From Geothrix sp. 21YS21S-4 (GTDB taxonomy: Bacteria; Acidobacteriota; Holophagae; Holophagales; Holophagaceae), in contig NZ_CP132719.1 of assembly GCF_030845995.1 (NCBI RefSeq), forward strand, positions 1,984,001 through 2,048,000: DNA of 64,000 nt, given 5' to 3'. The position numbers and the translations under genes were made by a program. Of the stretch, positions 1 to 8,268 are shown in pieces. The notes under the pieces were generated by a model, which saw only the letters and a program-made list of their open reading frames with translations, was not told where the DNA came from and searched no databases. Each line of letters begins with the position of its first letter. Position 1 is the stretch's first letter.

Positions 1-2
1 AG

Positions 3-437
3 ACGCTGGAAGTGGAACCCGGCACGTGGCTGGCCTGCGGGATCCGCGAGACCTTCCGCGACTCCCTGCTGCAACTGGGCCTCCGCATGGATCGCACGGT
101 CCACGCCCTCACCCCGCGGTGGCTGCACCTCTACAACCTGCTGGCGCCGACCCTCGACATGCCGGGAATCCTGCTGTCCCTCAGCCCCGTGGGCCAGAAC
201 CGCTACGCGGGGAGCCTGGTGGCCTGGGGACGCACCATCTGCCTGCTCCGCCAGTGGGCGGAGCCCCTGGATCTCGACGGCTGGAACGAGGAGCGCATCG
301 CCCCCAGCGCCGCCTTCCTCCAGCGCGAGTCCCGCACGCCCCAGGTGCTCTACCTGTGGGGCGCTCCCGGCTGGCGCGACATCGACCTGCCCGTGCGGGT
401 CCTGGACGACCGCTTCGCCCAGACGGAGACCCCCTGA
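3..437 (+). CDS. pilM: PilM-like type IV pilus assembly protein (3' part only)
   Basis: The reading frame is open from the window edge and stops with TGA at 435-437, so only the last ~144 residues are visible and the real start lies upstream. The stop overlaps the ATG of the next gene (TGATG). PilM is the actin-like cytoplasmic protein that binds the N-terminus of PilN in the pilus alignment subcomplex. No actin-fold ATP-binding motif falls in the visible part, so the name rests mainly on its position directly before pilN, pilO, pilP and pilQ. A GspL-like protein is the main alternative. Confidence 0.6.
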   Translation, partial: TLEVEPGTWLACGIRETFRDSLLQLGLRMDRTVHALTPRWLHLYNLLAPTLDMPGILLSLSPVGQNRYAGSLVAWGRTICLLRQWAEPLDLDGWNEERIAPSAAFLQRESRTPQVLYLWGAPGWRDIDLPVRVLDDRFAQTETP

Positions 438-1285
438 TGGCCGTCCCCGTCCTTCATCTCAACCTGGCCCCCCGCCCCAGCCTGTGGCGCCAGCGCCACC
501 AGATCCTGGGCTGGGTGACCCTGGGCGTGGGCACGGCGTTCCTCCTGGGGTCCCTGGGCCTCACGTGGCGGGCCTACCGGCAGGCGAGCCGCGCCGGCCA
601 GGCGGCCGTCAGCCTCACCGAGGAGGCCCGCCGCGCCGCGGGCCAGGAACAGCGGATTCAGGCCTCCTTGCAGGACGTGGACGCCTCCCGCGAGCAGGCC
701 CGCTGGAAGGTGGCCGAGCGCATCCTGATGGAGCGCAGCCTCCCCTGGTCCCGCGTCACCGCGGAGCTGGAGCAGTGCATGGTGCCCGACATGCGCGTGA
801 AGGGCCTCCAGCGCACCCGCGGCAACAACCAGCAGGTGGTGATGAAGCTCAAGGCCGAGGCCCGCACCCGCGAGGCGGAAGCGGCGTTCGTGGAAGCGCT
901 CCAGGCCGCGCCCGTGTTCGCCCAGGTGGTCCTCGAGCGCGAGTCCGAGCGTCAGGGCGGCGGCTGGGACCTGGAGATGAGCCTCCCCGCCGCGGCCGTC
1001 CCGCCGCCCTTCGTGGTGAAGGCCGTCAAGACCGCGCCCGCCGGCACCATCAGCATCCCGGCTCCGAAGGTCGCTCCGCCCGTGGCGGGCCGTCCCCTTC
1101 CGCCGGTCGGTCGGCCCGCCCCCGCGCCTCCCGTTCCGCAGGCAGGCCCGCCCGTTCGCCCCGCCCCGATCGTCCAGCCCCAACCCGTTCCTCCGCCTCC
1201 CGCGGAACCCGGCAGTGACGAGGGCGACGAGGGCCGCCGGCCGCGGCGACTCCGCTCGGGACGCGACAGGAGGCCCTCCGAATGA
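437..1285 (+). CDS. pilN: PilN-like type IV pilus assembly protein
   Basis: A 282-residue protein with a short cytoplasmic N-terminus (MAVPVLHLNLAPRP), one membrane segment at about residues 26-48, then a coiled-coil and ferredoxin-like periplasmic part. This is the PilN plan: the N-terminal LNL peptide docks PilM and the periplasmic part pairs with PilO. The last ~85 residues form a Pro/Ala-rich tail ending in an Arg-rich stretch, which makes it longer than usual PilN (about 180-200 aa). The ATG at 437 overlaps the pilM stop and the TGA overlaps the pilO ATG, so the genes are translationally coupled. A longer upstream frame exists but would run inside pilM. Confidence 0.75.
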   Translation: MAVPVLHLNLAPRPSLWRQRHQILGWVTLGVGTAFLLGSLGLTWRAYRQASRAGQAAVSLTEEARRAAGQEQRIQASLQDVDASREQARWKVAERILMERSLPWSRVTAELEQCMVPDMRVKGLQRTRGNNQQVVMKLKAEARTREAEAAFVEALQAAPVFAQVVLERESERQGGGWDLEMSLPAAAVPPPFVVKAVKTAPAGTISIPAPKVAPPVAGRPLPPVGRPAPAPPVPQAGPPVRPAPIVQPQPVPPPPAEPGSDEGDEGRRPRRLRSGRDRRPSE

Positions 1286-1860
1286 ACAGCCCCCTCCGCA
1301 CCAGCCGCCTGCGGTTGGCCCTCGGCGGCCTGGGCCTCGTCCTGGGTCTCGGCGTGGCCTTCTTCCTGCTCCCCGACGCGTCCCAGCAGCTGAACCAGAA
1401 GCTGAAGGCGAAGGGCGAAGCCGAGCGGAACCGCAACCAGCAGGTCCAGCGCCTCCAGGAACTCCAGCAGCTGGCCGACCGCATCCAGCGGGGCCGCGAG
1501 ACGCTGGCGGACCTGGAGAATCGCCTGCCCAAGGGCTCCGCCGGCGAGCTGCAGTGGTCCCTCAGCAAGCGCCTGCACGAGTTGGCGCAGAAGCACGGCC
1601 TCCGCCTCCAATCCATCAAGTACGGCCTTCCCAGCCGGGAGGGCTCCCGGGGGACAGACCTGGAAGCCGTGGACGTGGAGTTCGTGGCCGTGGGCGTCTA
1701 CGCCAGCCACAAGGCCTTCATGATCGATCTGGAGAGCTCCGGCCTACCCTTCGCCGTCCGGGACGGCCGCCTGGAGGAGAGCCCCGAAGGCGCGCGACTC
1801 GACATCGTCCTGCGGGCCTTCCGGAAGACCGGAACGCCGGAACGGGAGGAAGAGGCATGA
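1282..1860 (+). CDS. pilO: PilO-like type IV pilus assembly protein
   Basis: A 192-residue bitopic protein: membrane segment at about residues 10-30, a coiled coil rich in Gln, Leu and Glu at about 35-80, then a compact periplasmic domain. PilO forms a heterodimer with PilN that links the inner-membrane motor to PilP and the secretin. The start overlaps the pilN stop (ATGA) and the stop overlaps the pilP start (ATGA). Size and topology match the family. Identification relies on topology and gene order more than on diagnostic residues. Confidence 0.75.
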   Translation: MNSPLRTSRLRLALGGLGLVLGLGVAFFLLPDASQQLNQKLKAKGEAERNRNQQVQRLQELQQLADRIQRGRETLADLENRLPKGSAGELQWSLSKRLHELAQKHGLRLQSIKYGLPSREGSRGTDLEAVDVEFVAVGVYASHKAFMIDLESSGLPFAVRDGRLEESPEGARLDIVLRAFRKTGTPEREEEA

Positions 1861-2525
1861 GCCCGACTCCCACCGCCGCTGCCACCGGGGCCTTCGATTT
1901 CCGGACCATGCTCCAGGAACTGAAGGGCAACCGCCGGACCCAGCTCGCCCTGGGCGCTTTCGCCCTGGTGCTGGTGTACGCCGCCTACACCCTGTTCGCG
2001 CCCTCCGCTCCGCGCGCCCGCAAGGGCGCCACCGTGGGCGCCGCCGGCGGCCTGGATTCCCGGCAGCTCCAGGGGCTGCGCCGCCTGCCCGATCTCGCCG
2101 CCCTGAACCGGGCCGGGGAAGTCCCCTCCAACCCCAAGGTCCGGCGCGATCTCTTCTTGTTCGAGGCTCCGCCTCCCCCGGTGGTGGTGAAGGTCAAGCC
2201 CCCCCCGCCTCCGCCGCCACCGACGCCCGAAGAACTGGAGCGCCAGCGGCTCGCCCAGGAGAAGGCCACCGAGTACGCCGGGCGGCCCCAGGATCTCCGC
2301 TACCTCGGCTTCTTCAAGGGAAGCCCCTCGGGGATGGTGGGCGCCTTCATGAAGGGCGAAGAGCCCGTGACCCTGCTCCAGGGCACGCTCCTGAAGGAAC
2401 GCTGGAAGCTGGTGACCATTCTCGATACCCGCGCCGAATTCCAGAACACGAAGTACCCGGACCTGCGGCTGGTGCTGGAGACCCGCGAGGCCTCCGGCGG
2501 CGCGCCCACGACGAACCAATTCTGA
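1857..2525 (+). CDS. pilP: PilP-like pilus assembly protein
   Basis: A 222-residue protein with a cytoplasmic N-terminus, a membrane segment at about residues 30-48, a proline-rich linker with eight consecutive prolines near residue 118, and a C-terminal beta-rich domain. PilP normally contacts PilN/PilO and the secretin through a C-terminal beta-sandwich. Here the protein has a transmembrane anchor in place of the usual lipoprotein signal, more like GspC-type proteins. The ATG at 1857 overlaps the pilO stop. A longer in-frame ORF starting at 1215 is only a read-through of the pilO region. Confidence 0.65.
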   Translation: MSPTPTAAATGAFDFRTMLQELKGNRRTQLALGAFALVLVYAAYTLFAPSAPRARKGATVGAAGGLDSRQLQGLRRLPDLAALNRAGEVPSNPKVRRDLFLFEAPPPPVVVKVKPPPPPPPPTPEELERQRLAQEKATEYAGRPQDLRYLGFFKGSPSGMVGAFMKGEEPVTLLQGTLLKERWKLVTILDTRAEFQNTKYPDLRLVLETREASGGAPTTNQF

Positions 2526-2543
2526 CCCCGAAGGACGTTCCCG

Positions 2544-4883
2544 ATGCCCATTTCCTCCTTCGCCCCCTTCCGGAACGCCCTGATCGTCGGGGGAGCGCTC
2601 CTCCTCACGCTGGGTTGCAGCCTGCACAAGGCCAACCAGGCCTATGACGAGGGCCGCTACGACGACGCGGTGATCGCCTACCGGGCCGCCCTGCGGAGCG
2701 ATCCGTCCAACACCAAGGCAAGGATCGGCATCAAGCGCGCCTCCCAGCGAGCGGCGGAAAACCACCTCTCCCTCGCGCGCTACGCCGAACAGCGCGGGCA
2801 GAACGACACCGTCCTCCAGGAAGTGCGGAAGGCCCTCGTCCTCGATCCCGACAACCAGATCGCCCAGGACTGGCTGATCCGCCTGGAGCAGCGCGCTGCG
2901 CAGGAACGGGCGCAGGCCGACGCCGCCGAGGATCTCGAAGTGATGAAGGCCCGGGCCGACGCCAACAACGTGGTGCAGCTGAACCCGCGCTCCATCGAGG
3001 GCATCGACCTGAACTTCAGCCGGCGGACCAGCCTCCGCGAGATCTTCGCCACCCTGAGCCGGGCCTCGGGCGTGAACATCATCTCCCACAGCTCCTTCCA
3101 GGATCAGACCATCTCCATCGACCTGCGGGGCCTGCCCTTCCAGCGCGTGCTGGACACCCTGATGCTGCAGAACGACCTGTTCTACAAGGTGATCGACAAG
3201 AACACGATCATGGTCTTCAAGGCCACCCAGCAGAACCGCGAGCAGTACGAGAACCAGATCCTGAAGACCATCTACCTGTCGAACGCCGATCCCAACGACG
3301 TCCGCTCGACCCTCAACGCCATCAATCCCCAGCTCCGCGTGTTCGTGGACAAGCGGATCAACGCCATCATCGTGAAGGCCAAGCCCCTCGACCTCACCAT
3401 CGTCGATCAGGTCATCCGCAGCCTCGACAAGGCCAAGGCGGAAGTCATGGTCTACCTCGAGCTGATGGAAGTCACCGAGAACAGCCTGGAGCAGGTGGGC
3501 CTGCTGCCCGTGGTCAACGCCAGCGACACCTCCGGCACCTTCCGGATGGGCGCCACCACGGTGAACAACACCTCGGGGATGAACACCAACTCCGGCTTCA
3601 CGAAGATCCACACCGCCGACATCCGCGTCCTGTTCCCCAACCTCGCCCTCGACTTCCTGAAGGGCAACGGCGACGCCCGCCTGGTGGCCAGCCCCAATGT
3701 GCGGGTGCTCTCCGGCGAGAGCGGCGAAGTGAACATCGGCGAAAAGATCTCCACCACCCAGAGCCAGTTGTCCCTCCCCACGACGGGCACCACCGGCACC
3801 ACCGCCAGCGCGTCCTCGCTTCTCGGCGGCGTGGGCCAGACCTCCTACTCCTACGAGGACGTGGGCGTGAAGATCAAGGTGGAGCCCCGCGTCCATCACA
3901 ACGGCGAGATCACCCTCAAGATCGAGAGCACCGTCACCACCCTCAAATCCGGTTCCACCCCCGGCCGCCCCGACCTGGGCAAGCGCGAGATCAAGACCTC
4001 CGCGCGGCTGCGGGACGGCGAGACCGCCATCTTCGGCGGGCTGCTGAAAGATGAGGAGCAGAAGAGCCTCCAGGGCATCTGGGGCCTCGCGGACATCCCG
4101 TTCATCGGGCGCCTCACGGGCAACACACGGAACAGCAAGGCGAAGACCGACGTCATCCTCACCATCCGCACCGTGCTGGTGCGCAAGCCCGTCATCAGCG
4201 ACCAAGACATGTCGGCCTTCAACCCCGAGGACGCCGCCGCCCAGGCCGGCCCCTTCGCCCCGCCCAAAGTCGTGAAGCCCGCCGCCGCGCCCGCGGTCCA
4301 GGCGCCCGCCCCAACCTCGCCCCAGACTCCCAATGGCGCGCCTGCGGCCGCTCCCGCTGCGGGTCAGGCCCCCTCCGCCACGGCGCCCACAGGCGCGGTT
4401 CCTGCGGCTCCGGGCACGCCCGCCCCGGCGGACGCCATCCAGGAGAAGCCGGTGGCAGCGGCCACGACAGAGGCCCGTCCCCCCACCGCCTCCGACCTGG
4501 TGGTGTTCATGTCCCCCGTGGCCTCGGAGATCAAAGCCGGCGAGAAGGTGCAGCTCAGCCTCACCGTCAGCGGCGGAAACGGCCTCAGCTCCGGCTCCCT
4601 CGACCTCCGGATCCCCCCCGGCCTGCGCCTCCGCACGGTCGCGCCCGGCGACTTCATCACCGGCGAGGGCGGCAGCCTGGAGCAGTTCCCGGGCAAGGAC
4701 GGCACTCTGAAGCTCACCTTCAAGCGCAACGCCTCCGGCGTGGACAGCGGCCTGTTCGCCATCCTGGAACTCGAAGGCCTCACCGCGGGGAACGCGCCGG
4801 TGCTCATCCAGAGCGGCCAGTTCCTCGCCGGCAGCCTCCCCATTTCCGGGCGCTGGTCCAACGCCCTCGTGACGGTGCAGTGA
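2544..4883 (+). CDS. pilQ: PilQ/GspD-family secretin with TPR N-terminus and cohesin-like C-terminus
   Basis: A 779-residue outer-membrane secretin. Residues 1-25 look like a lipoprotein signal (Cys25). TPR-like helices follow to about residue 110. A secretin N0/STN-like domain lies near 150-225, a secretin-N (KH-like) domain near 240-310, and the secretin core near 335-550, including the typical VGVKIKVEPRV and LRDGETAIFGGLL stretches. A Pro/Ala linker (565-650) then leads to a ~120-residue beta-rich domain starting FMSPVASEIKAGEKV, which reads as a cohesin-type fold. The secretin is the channel through which the pilus leaves the cell. It follows pilP by 18 bp. The TPR and cohesin-like additions are not part of proteobacterial PilQ. 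Confidence 0.85.
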   Translation: MPISSFAPFRNALIVGGALLLTLGCSLHKANQAYDEGRYDDAVIAYRAALRSDPSNTKARIGIKRASQRAAENHLSLARYAEQRGQNDTVLQEVRKALVLDPDNQIAQDWLIRLEQRAAQERAQADAAEDLEVMKARADANNVVQLNPRSIEGIDLNFSRRTSLREIFATLSRASGVNIISHSSFQDQTISIDLRGLPFQRVLDTLMLQNDLFYKVIDKNTIMVFKATQQNREQYENQILKTIYLSNADPNDVRSTLNAINPQLRVFVDKRINAIIVKAKPLDLTIVDQVIRSLDKAKAEVMVYLELMEVTENSLEQVGLLPVVNASDTSGTFRMGATTVNNTSGMNTNSGFTKIHTADIRVLFPNLALDFLKGNGDARLVASPNVRVLSGESGEVNIGEKISTTQSQLSLPTTGTTGTTASASSLLGGVGQTSYSYEDVGVKIKVEPRVHHNGEITLKIESTVTTLKSGSTPGRPDLGKREIKTSARLRDGETAIFGGLLKDEEQKSLQGIWGLADIPFIGRLTGNTRNSKAKTDVILTIRTVLVRKPVISDQDMSAFNPEDAAAQAGPFAPPKVVKPAAAPAVQAPAPTSPQTPNGAPAAAPAAGQAPSATAPTGAVPAAPGTPAPADAIQEKPVAAATTEARPPTASDLVVFMSPVASEIKAGEKVQLSLTVSGGNGLSSGSLDLRIPPGLRLRTVAPGDFITGEGGSLEQFPGKDGTLKLTFKRNASGVDSGLFAILELEGLTAGNAPVLIQSGQFLAGSLPISGRWSNALVTVQ

Positions 4884-5338
4884 GCCGCCAGCGCGGATTC
4901 ACCCTGCTGGAACTGGTGGTCACGGCCACCGTCCTGCTAATCCTCGCGTCGGTGACGGTCCCCCTCGCCAGGAACGGGCTCAAGCGCCAGCACGAGCTGG
5001 AGCTGCGCCGCGACCTGCGCGAACTCCGCACCGCCATCGACGACTACAAGCGGATGGCCGAGCAGCAGAAGATCAAGGCGCCGCCGGCGGAGGCGAACTT
5101 CTATCCCGAATCCCTGGAGATCCTGGTGGAAGGCGTCCCCGCCGCGGGCTCCATCAGCCGCAAGGTGCGCTTCCTCCGCCGCATTCCCCCCGATCCTTTC
5201 ACAGGCAAGCGGGAATGGGGCCTGCGGAACAGCAACGACGACGCGAACAGCACCACCTGGGGCGGCAGCCACGTCTACGACGTGTACAGCCTCGCGCCCG
5301 GCACGGGGATGAACGGGATCCCCTATCGCGAGTGGTGA
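4880..5338 (+). CDS. GspG-like pseudopilin / type IV pilin-like protein
   Basis: A 152-residue protein starting with GTG that overlaps the secretin stop. Residues 1-7 (MSRQRGF) form a short positively charged leader, followed by the class III prepilin motif GFTLLELVV with cleavage after Gly6 and the conserved Glu5 of the mature protein, then a hydrophobic helix. The C-terminal part carries the GspG-like RIPPDPFTG motif and a WG-rich end. It is probably processed by a prepilin peptidase and assembled into the pilus or pseudopilus. It could be a minor pilin or a type II secretion major pseudopilin. The position after the secretin does not settle this. Confidence 0.8.
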   Translation: MSRQRGFTLLELVVTATVLLILASVTVPLARNGLKRQHELELRRDLRELRTAIDDYKRMAEQQKIKAPPAEANFYPESLEILVEGVPAAGSISRKVRFLRRIPPDPFTGKREWGLRNSNDDANSTTWGGSHVYDVYSLAPGTGMNGIPYREW

Positions 5339-5353
5339 GGCCAGAATCGGGTG

Positions 5354-5382
5354 TTGCCTCCCGCGGAGGACCGCGCTAGGAT
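5354..5382 (+). promoter_or_regulatory. Sigma-70-type promoter of tRNA-Leu
   Basis: A TTGCCT -35 box (5354-5359) and a TAGGAT -10 box (5377-5382) are separated by exactly 17 bp. Transcription would start near 5389, about 40 bp before the mature tRNA 5' end. This was read by eye and not tested. Confidence 0.6.
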
Positions 5383-5430
5383 TGATGTTCGGCACGTCCG
5401 GAACCTGCGGGACCCGGAGCGCTCTTTCAA

Positions 5431-5516
5431 GCGGATATGGCGGAATTGGTAGACGCGCTAGTTTCAGGTACTAGTGTTCACAAGACGTGGGGGTTCGAGT
5501 CCCTCTATCCGCACCA
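5431..5516 (+). tRNA. tRNA-Leu (anticodon CAG)
   Basis: The acceptor stem GCGGATA (5431-5437) pairs with TATCCGC (5506-5512). The discriminator is A5513 and CCA is encoded at 5514-5516. The anticodon stem CTAGT/ACTAG (5458-5462/5470-5474) encloses the loop TTCAGGT, giving anticodon CAG at 5465-5467. A long variable arm (GTGTTCACAAGAC region) marks it as class II, as expected for Leu. The T-arm GGGTTCGAGTCCC is complete. Confidence 0.95.
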
Positions 5517-5518
5517 CC

Positions 5519-5543
5519 CTTCGGCCCGCCCAGCGGGCCGAAG
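5519..5543 (+). terminator. Hairpin after tRNA-Leu
   Basis: An 11-bp perfect stem CTTCGGCCCGC/GCGGGCCGAAG with a 3-nt loop lies immediately after the encoded CCA. It is followed by a weak T content (TCTTG). It probably serves as a terminator or 3' processing hairpin between the tRNA and rpsO. Confidence 0.55.
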
Positions 5544-5642
5544 TCTTGAAGCGACACAAGCGCCTGGCTCACCCAGGCTGGACCCACCTTCGGCACGGGG
5601 CTGAGGGCCGGGTGACGGGCGATCCCCCGAACAGGAGCCGTC

Positions 5643-5912
5643 ATGGCCCTCAGCGTGGAACAGAAGAAGATCATCATCGACGACTACAAGCAGCACGAGT
5701 CGGACACGGGTTCGCCGGAAGTGCAGGTCGCCATCCTGACCAAGCGGATCAACGACCTCACCGAGCACTTCAAGACCCACAGCAAGGACTACCACAGCCG
5801 CCGCGGGCTCATGATCATGGTCGGCCAGCGCCGCCGCCTGCTCGACTACCTGAAGAAGAAGAGCAAGGAGCGCTACGCCGCCCTGATCGAGCGCCTCGGC
5901 CTCCGCCGGTAG
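5643..5912 (+). CDS. rpsO: 30S ribosomal protein S15
   Basis: An 89-residue protein, the exact family length. It carries the S15 signature regions [13 protein letters not shown] (about 20-33), the [18 protein letters not shown] block (about 38-55) and the basic RRRLLDYLK stretch. S15 binds 16S rRNA helices 20-22 and nucleates assembly of the 30S platform. It stands alone between tRNA-Leu and a Nudix gene; the common neighbour pnp is not in view. A GGAG-like element sits in the AACAGGAGCCGTC leader just before the ATG. A strong terminator follows. Confidence 0.97.
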   Translation: MALSVEQKKIIIDDYKQHESDTGSPEVQVAILTKRINDLTEHFKTHSKDYHSRRGLMIMVGQRRRLLDYLKKKSKERYAALIERLGLRR

Positions 5913-5957
5913 GCATTCTCCCGGGGATTCCGCGCTGCGCGCGCATCCCCGAACGCC

Positions 5958-5994
5958 AAGAAGAAGCCCGGCTCTGCCGGGCTTCTTCTTTATT
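5958..5994 (+). terminator. Rho-independent terminator of rpsO
   Basis: A perfect 15-bp stem (5958-5972 with 5976-5990, core CCCGGC/GCCGGG) with loop TCT is followed by TATT. The stem ends in a pyrimidine-rich CTTCTTCTTT arm that supplies the U-rich tract. Confidence 0.85.
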
Positions 5995-6045
5995 CCAGAC
6001 CAGGGGACATCCCGCTTCGCGGACATTTTTCGCTATGGTCGAAGC

Positions 6046-6720
6046 ATGGAATTGCAGCCTCTTCCGCGCCCCGAGCAGCCCGATCCCTACACGGTCCTGG
6101 ACCGGCGGTTCGTCTACGATTCGCCGTGGATCCGGGTGCGGGAGGACCGCTTCCGCCACCGGCGAGGCGCCGAGGGCCGCTACGCGGTGTGCGGGTTCCG
6201 GCGCACCGCCTGCGGCGTGGTGGCGCTGGACGACGCGGACCGCGTGATCCTCGTGGGCCAGTGGCGCTATCCGCTGGAGGTCTATTCCTGGGAAGTGCCC
6301 GAGGGCGGCGGGGACGAGACCGAGAGCCCCTTCGAGGCCATTCGCCGCGAACTGGCCGAGGAAGCGGGGCTCGCCGCCGCGGTATGGGAACCGCTGTGCT
6401 TCTTCCATCCGAGCAACTCCTCCACCGAGGAGGAGGCTTTCCTGTTTCTCGCCACCGGCCTCTCGCCGGCGGAAGGCCACCACGCCGAGGACGACGAGGA
6501 ACTGCTGATCCACCGCGAGCCCTTCGCGGACTGCCTGCGCCGCATCCTGGCGGGCGAGATCACCGACGGGCTCACCACCATGGGCCTGCTGGCGCTCCAG
6601 GCGCGGCGCAGCGGCGTCGCCGCTCCCCTGCAGGCGGCCGTCGCCGAGCGGTTCTTCCAGCGGCCCGCGGAACATCCTTCGGCGGGCCGCGCGCGCTGGA
6701 ATCGGCTGGAGGAGCGATGA
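6046..6720 (+). CDS. Nudix hydrolase, ADP-ribose pyrophosphatase type
   Basis: A 224-residue Nudix protein. The Nudix box reads GGDETESPFEAIRRELAEEA at about residues 86-105, followed by GL, so the metal-binding REUXEEXGU core is intact. A preceding WRYPLEVYSWEVPEG stretch and the following FHPSNSSTEEEAFLFLA are typical of ADP-ribose pyrophosphatases (NudF/YffH group), which hydrolyse ADP-ribose to AMP and ribose 5-phosphate. The N-terminal ~60 residues form the beta domain used for dimer swapping in that group. Its stop overlaps the next gene (ATGA), suggesting co-translation with a YciO/Sua5-type protein. The exact substrate is not determined by sequence. Confidence 0.85.
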   Translation: MELQPLPRPEQPDPYTVLDRRFVYDSPWIRVREDRFRHRRGAEGRYAVCGFRRTACGVVALDDADRVILVGQWRYPLEVYSWEVPEGGGDETESPFEAIRRELAEEAGLAAAVWEPLCFFHPSNSSTEEEAFLFLATGLSPAEGHHAEDDEELLIHREPFADCLRRILAGEITDGLTTMGLLALQARRSGVAAPLQAAVAERFFQRPAEHPSAGRARWNRLEER

Positions 6721-7319
6721 TCCTCACCCTTCATCCGGACACGCCGCAGGTGCGGCACCTGGAGCGCATCGCGGAGCTGCTGCGGCAGGACGGCGTGATC
6801 GCCTATCCCACCGACACGCTCTACGGCCTGGGCTGCCTCGCCTCCCGCAAGAAGGCCGTGGACCGCGTGCAGCAGTTGAAGGGCCGCGATCCCAAGAAGC
6901 CCATGTCCATTCTCTGCTCGGACATGGAGATGCTCTGCCGGTACGCGCGCCACCTGGACACGCCCACGTTCCGCCTCCTCAAGCAGATGCTGCCGGGCCC
7001 CTACACGGTCCTGCTTCCCGCCAGCCGCGAGGTGCCGCGCTACCTCCAGAACAAGCAGGTGGTGGGCCTCCGCATCCCCGACAACGCCTTCTGCCGCGCG
7101 CTCGTGTCGCTCCTCGGCGAACCCATCATCACCACCAGCGTCGCCCTGCCCGACCAGCCCGTCCTGAACACCGCCTGGGAGATCGAAGAGGAACAGGGCC
7201 ACGCCCTGGATCTCGTCGTGGACTGCGGCCAGCCGCTGGGCGTCCCCAGCACCATCGTCGACCTCGCCGCCGACCCGCCGGAACTGCTGCGCGAAGGCGC
7301 GGGCCCCTGGCCGCTGTGA
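6717..7319 (+). CDS. YciO/YrdC/Sua5-family L-threonylcarbamoyladenylate synthase-like protein
   Basis: A 200-residue single-domain YrdC-fold protein. The family signature IAYPTDTLYGLGC lies near residue 28, with KKPMSILC, LPGPYTVLLPAS and the C-terminal PSTIVDLA motif. YrdC-fold proteins (TsaC/Sua5) make threonylcarbamoyl-AMP for t6A modification of ANN-decoding tRNAs. The short length and lack of a Sua5 C-terminal domain, together with the CLASRKKAVDRVQQLKGRD region, place it nearer the YciO branch, whose in vivo role is less certain. The ATG at 6717 overlaps the Nudix stop. Whether another TsaC exists in the genome cannot be seen here. Confidence 0.85.
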   Translation: MILTLHPDTPQVRHLERIAELLRQDGVIAYPTDTLYGLGCLASRKKAVDRVQQLKGRDPKKPMSILCSDMEMLCRYARHLDTPTFRLLKQMLPGPYTVLLPASREVPRYLQNKQVVGLRIPDNAFCRALVSLLGEPIITTSVALPDQPVLNTAWEIEEEQGHALDLVVDCGQPLGVPSTIVDLAADPPELLREGAGPWPL

Positions 7320-7460
7320 GGCCAGGAAAAGCCGCATTCAAAACAGCGGAGGATCGCGGAGCAACCGAGGAAAGCGGAAACGTTTCTCCCCGGCCTTCTC
7401 CGCGCTTCTCGGCTTTTATTTCTTGGCAAGAATTTACCGAGCCAACGGCAGACCCAGCTT

Positions 7461-7495
7461 TCCTTGGTGTCTTCGAGCCTTGGTGGTGATCTTCA
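7461..7495 (-). repeat. Interspersed CTTGGTG repeat, copy 1
   Basis: CTTGGTGTCTTCGAGCCTTG, followed by GTGGTGATCTTCAT, in the 193-bp gap after the YciO gene. The same motif recurs at 31191-31226 (opposite orientation) and as an inverted pair at 42432-42514. The consensus is close to CTTGGTGTCTTGG followed by TGGTGATC. Confidence 0.6.
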
Positions 7496-7512
7496 TCCCT
7501 TGAACAGGCGCC

Positions 7513-8268
7513 CTACTTCCCGCCCGGCAGCTTCGCGGCGCGGTCGGCGGCGCGCTTGCGGAAGGCCTGGTATTCCTCCTCGCTGAGCAGCCCATCGCGC
7601 TTCAGGCCCTCGATGCGCCGGAGGGCCCCTTCGAGGTCGAAGGCGGGGGGCTGGGGCGCGGGAGCCGCTTTGGGGGCGGCGACGGGAGGTTGAGGCGCCG
7701 GCGCCTGGAGCGTGCCGGCCAGGAAGCGGCCCAGCTTCTCGCACCACGCGGCGTACTGGATGTCCAGGACGTCGACCCCGGGCGCTTCGAGGGTGGTGTG
7801 GAAGGCGCCCAGGAGTTCGCCGGTGTCCCCGTCCACCAGCTTGAGGTCGATGGAGAGGCTGGCGGTGCTGAAGGTCAAGGTGTCGCCGCCGTCTCCCACG
7901 GCATCCACCACGCGGCCCACCACCAACACGTCGCCCTCGGTCTGGGAGACGGGCACGGCGCCTTTCAGCCCGCGGCGGAGGCCCTTGGCCAACTCCGACA
8001 CCTGCGTGCGTTCGAAGCGTCCCTGCAGCGCCTGGTCCTTGGAAGGCCTGGCGCCCATGAGCCAGGCCGCGGGTTCCCAGGCCTTGAGGCGGAGGCCGCG
8101 CCGCCGGAGGTCCAGCCCCGGCTTCAGCCACTGGAAGCCCAGGGCTTTGGAGGCCTGGAAGGCCGCCGCGGGCCCGAACCAGCCGGGTTCCAGCCGCCCC
8201 TCGTCCAGGGGCGCCGGCTGCGCGGCGAGGACCGCGGGAAGAATGAGGGAAAGGGCAGCGCGTCGCAT
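7513..8268 (-). CDS. Secreted protein with DUF4410-like region and C-terminal SHOCT domain
   Basis: A 251-residue protein with a signal peptide ([17 protein letters not shown], cut near residue 17). The central region near 105-190 alternates beta strands (DVLVVGRVVDAVG, LSIDLKLVDGDTGELLGAF) and resembles DUF4410-type lipoprotein domains. A Pro/Ala linker follows, and the end carries a SHOCT motif (LEGALRRIEGLKRDGLLSEE then EYQAFRKR), a short two-helix domain found at protein termini. The function is unknown. The ATG overlaps the sdaA stop (TGATG), so it is the last gene of the minus-strand chain that begins with tolQ. Confidence 0.6.
   Translation of the reverse strand: MRRAALSLILPAVLAAQPAPLDEGRLEPGWFGPAAAFQASKALGFQWLKPGLDLRRRGLRLKAWEPAAWLMGARPSKDQALQGRFERTQVSELAKGLRRGLKGAVPVSQTEGDVLVVGRVVDAVGDGGDTLTFSTASLSIDLKLVDGDTGELLGAFHTTLEAPGVDVLDIQYAAWCEKLGRFLAGTLQAPAPQPPVAAPKAAPAPQPPAFDLEGALRRIEGLKRDGLLSEEEYQAFRKRAADRAAKLPGGK

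Noticed and set aside
1698-4205. Very long minus-strand open frame across pilO, pilP and the secretin gene
   Set aside because: The translation is Gly/Val/Asp/His-rich and repetitive, the typical antisense shadow in high-GC coding DNA. The plus-strand genes have clear family motifs.
7330-7440. Possible small gene between the YciO gene and the SHOCT gene
   Set aside because: No frame with a start, ribosome site and protein-like composition was found. The stretch has GCGGAGGATCGCGG-type repeats typical of non-coding spacers.
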